Below are positions 38,359-42,536 of a stretch of DNA of 42,536 nucleotides, piece after piece. Position numbers and translations under genes: made by a program. The stretch's first letter is position 1; the number at the start of each line of letters is the position of its first letter. The notes under the pieces were generated by a model. It saw nothing but the letters and a program-made list of their open reading frames with translations. It made no database searches and was not told the origin of the DNA. The stretch is from Ruminococcaceae bacterium OttesenSCG-928-I18 (GTDB lineage: Bacteria > Bacillota > Clostridia > Oscillospirales > Ruminococcaceae), in the NCBI GenBank assembly GCA_030266325.1, contig JAJDHT010000011.1:1-42536 (forward strand). Direction: 5' to 3'.

Positions 38359-39744
38359 ATGCCGAAAGCCCAATCTTTACAGGCGAACCCACTGGGCACC
38401 GAATCCGTTGGCAAGCTACTTTTTAAGTTTGCCGTACCCAGCATCGTCAGCGGCCTTGTGGGGGCTTTTTATAATATCGTCGACCAGTTTTTTATCGGGC
38501 AGGGCGTCGGCATGCTGGGCAATGCCGCCACCAACGTCGCCTTTCCGCTCAACACCATCTGTATTGCCGCCGCTTTGCTGCTGGGCATAGGCAGTGCATC
38601 GGGCTTCAGCCTGGCGCTGGGCGCCGGAAAAAAGGAAGAGGCCTCCCGCATCGTGTCGGGCGGCGCGACGCTGATGATCCTGCTGGGATGCCTTTTGGCG
38701 GCACTGGTGTTGTTGTTTTTGGAGCCAATGCTATTGCTTTTTGGGGCCAGCAGCGGAGTGCTGCCCTACGCCGTCACCTATACGGGCATCACCGCCTTCG
38801 GTATGCCTTTCCTGATTTTCTCCACAGGTTTTTCGAGCCTGATCCGTTCCGACGGCAGCCCCACCTATTCGATGGTCTGCGTGATTGTGGGCGCCGTACT
38901 GAACACGATACTGGACCCGCTCTTTATTTTTACACTGGACATGGGCATGGCGGGCGCCGCCTGGGCCACGGTGATCGGGCAGGGCGTCTCGGCCGTGCTC
39001 TGCTTCATCTACCTGTTTCGGTTCCGCAGCGTGCGGCTCGTCAGGCGTGATTTCCTGCCGAAACCCGCCACGGTCAAACACATCTGTGCCCTTGGCGCCG
39101 CCGCCTGTTTCAACCAGCTGGCCATGACGGTCGTGCAGATCGTCATGAACAATGCCCTCACTTTTTACGGCGCCACCTCCCGCTATGGGCCTGACATTCC
39201 CTTGGCCGTTGTGGGTATCATCACGAAAGTGTATTTTATCTTCCTCTCGGTCATCATCGGCATCTCCCAGGGAAACCAGCCCATTGTGGGTTTCAACTAT
39301 GGCGCAAAACAGTACGAGCGGGTGAAAAAAACATACCGAAATGCCGTGATTGCAGCCTCTGTTGTGGCCGTTGCGGGTTTTCTCTGTTTTCAGTTGTTCC
39401 CCAGGGAAATCATCTCCTTGTTCGGCGGCGGCAGCGAGGACTACTATCACTTTGCCGAGCGGTATTTCCGCATCTTTATGATGATGTTTTTCCTCATTGG
39501 CATCCAGCCGGTCACGGCCAACTTCTTCACCTCACTCGGACACGCAAAGCTGGGTATCTTTCTCTCCCTCACCCGCCAGATTCTATTCCTGCTGCCTCTG
39601 ATTCTCCTGTTTCCCCGTCTGTTTGGAATCGACGGTATCATGTATGCAGGACCCATCGCCGATCTTGCGGCCGCGATTTTGGCCCTGGTGCTTGTGCGGC
39701 GGGAGATGATACGCATGGATGCCAAGGCGAAGGAAGAGGGATGA
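38359..39744 (+). CDS. MATE-family multidrug exporter
   Basis: 461 residues with twelve membrane segments in two homologous halves. N-terminal KLLFKFAVPSIVSGLVGAFYNIVDQFFIGQGVG and GFSLALGAGKKEEA are typical of the DinF/MepA branch, as are SSLIRSDGSPTYSMVCVIVGAVLNTILDPLFIF and GISQGNQPIVGFNYGAKQYERVKKTYR. It should export cationic or aromatic compounds by Na+ or H+ antiport. Separate transcript after the terminator; no adjacent regulator. Confidence 0.92.
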   Translation: MPKAQSLQANPLGTESVGKLLFKFAVPSIVSGLVGAFYNIVDQFFIGQGVGMLGNAATNVAFPLNTICIAAALLLGIGSASGFSLALGAGKKEEASRIVSGGATLMILLGCLLAALVLLFLEPMLLLFGASSGVLPYAVTYTGITAFGMPFLIFSTGFSSLIRSDGSPTYSMVCVIVGAVLNTILDPLFIFTLDMGMAGAAWATVIGQGVSAVLCFIYLFRFRSVRLVRRDFLPKPATVKHICALGAAACFNQLAMTVVQIVMNNALTFYGATSRYGPDIPLAVVGIITKVYFIFLSVIIGISQGNQPIVGFNYGAKQYERVKKTYRNAVIAASVVAVAGFLCFQLFPREIISLFGGGSEDYYHFAERYFRIFMMMFFLIGIQPVTANFFTSLGHAKLGIFLSLTRQILFLLPLILLFPRLFGIDGIMYAGPIADLAAAILALVLVRREMIRMDAKAKEEG

Positions 39745-39772
39745 TAGGCTGCGCTTCGTAACCCTTTTTGTA

Positions 39773-39801
39773 TTGCATAAACCGTTGTTTTCCGCTATAC
39801 T
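39773..39801 (+). promoter_or_regulatory. Promoter of the sortase-motif-like gene
   Basis: TTGCAT (39773-39778), 17 bases, TATACT (39796-39801), 71 bases before the preferred start codon. Confidence 0.65.
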
Positions 39802-39872
39802 ATTACCAATATTCTCAGTGGCCTACATAGGATGGGCCAGACGAGAACATGGCGTTGGGGGAGGTAATGCAA

Positions 39873-40274
39873 GTGAACTTTATTTTGATGCAGGCGACCG
39901 ATTTGGCCGTACCACAGACGGGGGACAACTCCTCCATGATCTGGGCCATCATCCTGATTGCGGTTGCCCTGCTTGTGATTGCAACGGTTTTGGTTTTGCG
40001 TGCGGCCAAGGCACATAACCTGAAAGCCCGAAAAGAACGGGATGAAAAGGACGCAACCGAAGACCTGGACGCGTCTTCCGAAGGGGAACCGGAGGCGGAA
40101 GGCACTGAAATAGAGGCAGAAGAGCCCATAGCAGACCCGCCTTTGGAAGAAGACGGCGAACAAGAGCCCACAGCCGACCCACTTTTGGAAGAAGACGGCG
40201 AACAAGAATCCGGGGAAGAGGCAGCTGCCCCCGCCGAAGAAAGCACCGAAGAAGAAACCCCTAAAGATAGCTAA
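39873..40274 (+). CDS. Membrane protein with VPQTG motif and acidic repeat tail
   Basis: I prefer the GTG at 39873 (133 residues), seven bases after GGGGGAGG; an ATG at 39849 is possible but lacks a site. The N-terminus MNFILMQATDLAVPQTGDNSS holds a sortase-like VPQTGDN, followed at once by one membrane helix (about 21-43) and basic residues (RAAKAHNLKARKERDEK). That layout is normally found at the C-terminal end of wall-anchored proteins; here it opens the protein. The last 80 residues are strongly acidic with a 16-residue tandem unit (ADPPLEEDGEQE / ADPLLEEDGEQE). It could be a small membrane adaptor. Function unknown. Confidence 0.7.
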   Translation: MNFILMQATDLAVPQTGDNSSMIWAIILIAVALLVIATVLVLRAAKAHNLKARKERDEKDATEDLDASSEGEPEAEGTEIEAEEPIADPPLEEDGEQEPTADPLLEEDGEQESGEEAAAPAEESTEEETPKDS

Positions 40275-40318
40275 GCGAAGCATCAAAACCCTTCGCCACA
40301 AAAGGGCAAAGAGGAGTG

Positions 40319-40368
40319 AGCATCTGTCTCATTCGCAGTTTACTGCGAAACAGGCAGGTGCTTTTTTG
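40319..40368 (+). terminator. Terminator after the acidic-tail gene
   Basis: AGCATCTG pairs (one G:T) with CAGGTGCT, and TTCGCAG with CTGCGAA around TTTA; six Ts follow (40362-40367). Confidence 0.85.
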
Positions 40369-40437
40369 TTCGCCGCAACAACCCAGCGGAAATGCAAAAG
40401 AAGGGTTTTTCGCTTCGGGCGCAGCGGTTTCACCCGG

Positions 40438-40554
40438 GGGAGTGTACTTGTCACGTTGTCTATCGGGTAAAATGCATGTATCCTCCCCCCCGCCCGTGGC
40501 GGGGGGGCACGAAAATCTTCTGCATTTTTAATAAAACACACTTGAGACGCTGCC
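40438..40554. mobile_element. MITE-like element, copy B (117 bp)
   Basis: Ends GGGAGTGTAC on the left and, read inward on the other strand, GGCAGCGTCTC on the right. Flanks TTCACCCGG (40429-40437) and TACACCCGG (40555-40563) match at 8 of 9 positions, an aged target duplication. Centre: 10-bp stem CCCCCCCGCC/GGCGGGGGGG with loop CGT (40485-40507). Shared sequence with copies A and C includes ACGTTG near one end and CACGAAAA after the stem (copy A). Confidence 0.75.
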
Positions 40555-40570
40555 TACACCCGGACGACGC

Positions 40571-40599
40571 TTGTTATACTGGCCGGAACATGTTATAAT
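40571..40599 (+). promoter_or_regulatory. Promoter of the diguanylate cyclase gene
   Basis: TTGTTA (40571-40576), 17 bases, perfect TATAAT (40594-40599) with extended TG. Leader of about 85 bases. Confidence 0.7.
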
Positions 40600-40690
40600 A
40601 ACCTAGTTAAACACTTGGTATTTTGCCTGTACTTTTTTTGCCCTCATTCTGAGTGGCCTTGTGGGGAGGCGCAAACGAGGTGTATTTATT

Positions 40691-42265
40691 GTGTTTTCCC
40701 TACCGCTCATTCTACAGACCGCCGCGGCCATTATCTCCATCATTGTGCTATATTCGGCCATTCGGCTGCGCAGCGCGCCCAAGGCCTTCTATTTTATCTG
40801 CATGGCCTCGGCCGTGGCCATCTATTCCTACGGGTATCTCTTTGAGCTGAGCAGCAACACACTGGAAGCCGCCTACCTGGCCACGCGGCTGCAATACTTT
40901 GCCGTGCCCTTTATCGGGCCTTTTTTCTACCTGTTTGTGCGGGACTACGGGAACCGTGCCATCCGCAACAAGGTGCATGTGGCCTGCATTTTTATCGTAC
41001 CTCTCCTCTGTTGTATTTTGGCAAATGGCTATCCGTATACGCGGCTGCATTTTTCCTCCCTGTCCTATACCCTCACGCCTTCCCCGCATCTGATTGTGCA
41101 TCCGGGGCCCACGTTCGTCCTGAATTTCGTCTACAACGGCATTTTGCTGTTGATGGGTGGATATGAGATTCTGCGGCACTTCCCCAAAAAAACCGCCGCG
41201 GACCGGCTGCAAAGATTCCTGTTCCTCTGTACCTTGGCGGGCCCGGTGCTCAACTTGGTATTTCTGCTGGGGCAGGCCAGCGTGATGATGGATTTCGGCC
41301 CGCTGGCGCTTTGCCTGACCGCTTTGACTTTGGGTATCTATATCAAGAGGAACCGGCAGGTGGAGTGGCTGCCCTATGCGCGCGAGCAGGTGGTGGAAAA
41401 CCTGCAGGACGCGTTCGTGCTCCTGGACAATGAGGACCGTTTTTTGGATGCCAATGCCAAGGCGCTGTCCTATTTTCCCAGCATGCGCCTTCTGCCCGCG
41501 GGCACGCCGGTGTCCGCCATCGAGGGGTTTCCCTTTGAGCTGCTGCATTCGGCAAGCCCCGTGCGGGAGTTCACCTGGCAAAGCGGCGACGACGTGCGTT
41601 ATCTGCGCCTGTCCACCAGCCCCATCGAAAGTGGCAGCCAAAACATATGCACCTGTGTCATGTTGTATGACAGCACGGAGACCCACCGGTTGATGATCGA
41701 GCTGGACCGGCTGGCCAGCCACGACGCTTTGACCGGCCTTTTAAACCGGGGCGCCTTTTTCAGCCACGCGCAGCGCGTTTTCGACCTCGCCCTTCGGCAC
41801 GGGCAGCCCGCTTCGGTACTGATGCTGGACATCGACCATTTCAAGCGGGTAAACGACGTGTACGGGCATGCCGCCGGGGACCTGGTGCTGGAGGAAATCG
41901 CCCGGCTGCTGCCGCAGCGGCTGCGGCACACCGACGTCTGCGGGCGGTATGGCGGGGAGGAATTTTGTGCTTTTTTGCCCTCCACGAGCTGCGAAGACGC
42001 CACCACGGTGGCGGAGAACATCCGCCGCTCGGTGCAGAGCCGCATCTTTCCTGTGATGCACACCAGCCTGCACATCACCCTGAGCATTGGCGTGGCTTCG
42101 CTGCGGCCCGGAGAGGACGAATCGCTTGCCGATCTTGTGAAAAAAGCGGACGCCGCTTTGTACACTGCCAAACGAAATGGACGCAACCGTGTGGTGAGCA
42201 TGGAGGCACTGGAAAGGGAACAGGTACAAAGTACCCTTGCGATGCAAACGGAAGATATGGCGTGA
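40691..42265 (+). CDS. Membrane-bound diguanylate cyclase (7TM-PAS-GGDEF)
   Basis: 524 residues from GTG 40691, which has GAGGTG eight bases upstream; a GTG at 40661 would add ten residues but has a weak site. Residues about 1-215 carry seven membrane helices of the histidine-kinase 7TM type (IISIIVLYSAIRLRSAPKAFYFICMA at the start, ALCLTALTLGIYIKRNRQVEWLP at the end). About 225-345 is PAS-like (VVENLQDAFVLLDNEDRFLDANAKAL). The GGDEF domain begins ASHDALTGLLNR and has the active GGEEF at 421-425, DIDHFKRVNDVYGHAAGD for GTP/metal, and an RHTD inhibitory site five residues before it. It should make c-di-GMP in response to a membrane or small-molecule signal. Confidence 0.93.
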   Translation: MFSLPLILQTAAAIISIIVLYSAIRLRSAPKAFYFICMASAVAIYSYGYLFELSSNTLEAAYLATRLQYFAVPFIGPFFYLFVRDYGNRAIRNKVHVACIFIVPLLCCILANGYPYTRLHFSSLSYTLTPSPHLIVHPGPTFVLNFVYNGILLLMGGYEILRHFPKKTAADRLQRFLFLCTLAGPVLNLVFLLGQASVMMDFGPLALCLTALTLGIYIKRNRQVEWLPYAREQVVENLQDAFVLLDNEDRFLDANAKALSYFPSMRLLPAGTPVSAIEGFPFELLHSASPVREFTWQSGDDVRYLRLSTSPIESGSQNICTCVMLYDSTETHRLMIELDRLASHDALTGLLNRGAFFSHAQRVFDLALRHGQPASVLMLDIDHFKRVNDVYGHAAGDLVLEEIARLLPQRLRHTDVCGRYGGEEFCAFLPSTSCEDATTVAENIRRSVQSRIFPVMHTSLHITLSIGVASLRPGEDESLADLVKKADAALYTAKRNGRNRVVSMEALEREQVQSTLAMQTEDMA

Positions 42266-42285
42266 CCGACCACCCTGCCGGCCCG

Positions 42286-42404
42286 AGAATGTCCCAAGTA
42301 CGTTTTGAATAGACTGCCCAAAAAGTTCTGGTGCCCTTCCCCCGCCTTTGGCGGGGGAAGGGCAGATAAAAATACTTCGATAAACAATGTGTCGGGACAC
42401 GCAC
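42286..42404. mobile_element. MITE-like element, copy C (119 bp)
   Basis: Left end AGAATGTCCCAAG, right end (other strand) GTGCGTGTCCC. Flanks GCCGGCCCG (42277-42285) and GCCGGCCGG (42405-42413) match at 8 of 9 positions. Centre: perfect 15-bp stem 42332-42346 with 42350-42364, loop TTT. It begins 20 bases after the cyclase stop codon, and the GC-rich stem may also serve as that gene's transcript end. Confidence 0.75.
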
Positions 42405-42419
42405 GCCGGCCGGGGCCGC

Positions 42420-42448
42420 TTGCCCCTGTCGTTTTTGTGTGCTACAAT
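42420..42448 (+). promoter_or_regulatory. Promoter of the last, partial gene
   Basis: TTGCCC (42420-42425), 17 bases, TACAAT (42443-42448), about 40 bases before the ATG at 42490. Confidence 0.62.
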
Positions 42449-42489
42449 ACATAATAGCACGTGTTAACGTCTCCGAAGGAGGATCCCCT

Positions 42490-42536
42490 ATGACCTGTGT
42501 GCAGTGCAGAAAAGAATTCAGCCCCTCTGTGTGTGC
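42490..42536 (+). CDS. Start of a cysteine-rich (zinc ribbon-like) protein, cut by window edge
   Basis: ATG 42490 follows AAGGAGG with seven bases between. The fifteen visible residues MTCVQCRKEFSPSVC contain a C-x2-C pair and a further cysteine, as at the start of a zinc ribbon. Too short for a family call. It has its own promoter directly after MITE copy C. Confidence 0.6.
   Translation, partial: MTCVQCRKEFSPSVC

Noticed and set aside
40438-40554. Reading the GC-rich hairpins at 27310, 40485 and 42332 as ordinary terminators
   Set aside because: They lack T-tracts, lie upstream of promoters, and are embedded in elements with related ends and flanking duplications; copy B follows a separate clear terminator.

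Overview
The window looks like the chromosome of a GC-rich anaerobic member of the Clostridia (Firmicutes). I infer this from AGGAGG-type ribosome binding sites, frequent TTG and GTG starts, many Rho-independent terminators, and a gene set with hybrid cluster protein, 2-hydroxyacyl-CoA dehydratase-type ATPases, PucR control and GH25 muramidase. I cannot name the genus. Positions 1 to about 5,944 are visibly more AT-rich and belong to an integrated mobile element.

Region 1 (1-5,944), right part of an integrative element (prophage or ICE). Leftward genes (XRE regulator cut by the window edge, small HTH protein, small hypothetical, Cro-like regulator) face a rightward set: DUF4041/T5orf172 protein, CI-like repressor, lipoprotein, unknown protein, tyrosine integrase. 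Two opposed promoters with ATCGA/TCGAT operator-like sites form the switch at 1,368-1,471. The integrase ends next to a 28-nt remnant of the 3' end of a tRNA-His gene (T-arm, acceptor strand, C73, CCA), followed by that tRNA's own terminator. The element therefore sits in tRNA-His, and its left end lies outside the window.

Region 2 (6,042-8,819), host chromosome: tRNA-Gln, a TetR/membrane protein/flavodoxin operon with a clear autoregulatory operator, and an AlkC-type DNA glycosylase.

Region 3 (8,917-22,565): a PucR regulator opposite an eleven-gene catabolic array. The array encodes a solute-binding domain without signal peptide, a NicX/M29-like metalloenzyme, an NCS1 nucleobase permease, two complete three-gene molybdenum hydroxylases in the order FAD / 2Fe-2S / Mo, an iron-sulfur flavoprotein and a DUF6506 protein. 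This looks like an anaerobic pathway for an N-heterocycle (purine, pyrimidine or pyridine type). It lacks the marker genes of the known anaerobic urate clusters. It is the best candidate here for an undescribed system.

Region 4 (22,572-27,136): hcp, its ferredoxin-like partner, a divergent Crp/Fnr regulator with a palindromic operator, and an SLC13/ArsB-type anion permease.

Region 5 (27,261-32,667): a 2-hydroxyacyl-CoA dehydratase-like protein followed by a fusion of a second such domain with its ATPase activator, then a patatin-like lipase and a membrane-anchored GH25 muramidase.

Region 6 (32,827-42,536): a low-complexity lipoprotein behind a structured leader, a chemoreceptor, a STAS/RsbW pair, a zinc-dependent phospholipase C-like protein, inorganic pyrophosphatase, a MATE transporter, a sortase-motif-like membrane protein, a diguanylate cyclase, and the start of one more gene.

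Three copies of a 117-121 bp palindromic MITE-like element (27,261; 40,438; 42,286) have related ends and about 9-bp target duplications, and each lies 6-7 bp upstream of a promoter -35 box. I saw no CRISPR array, rRNA gene or complete insertion sequence.
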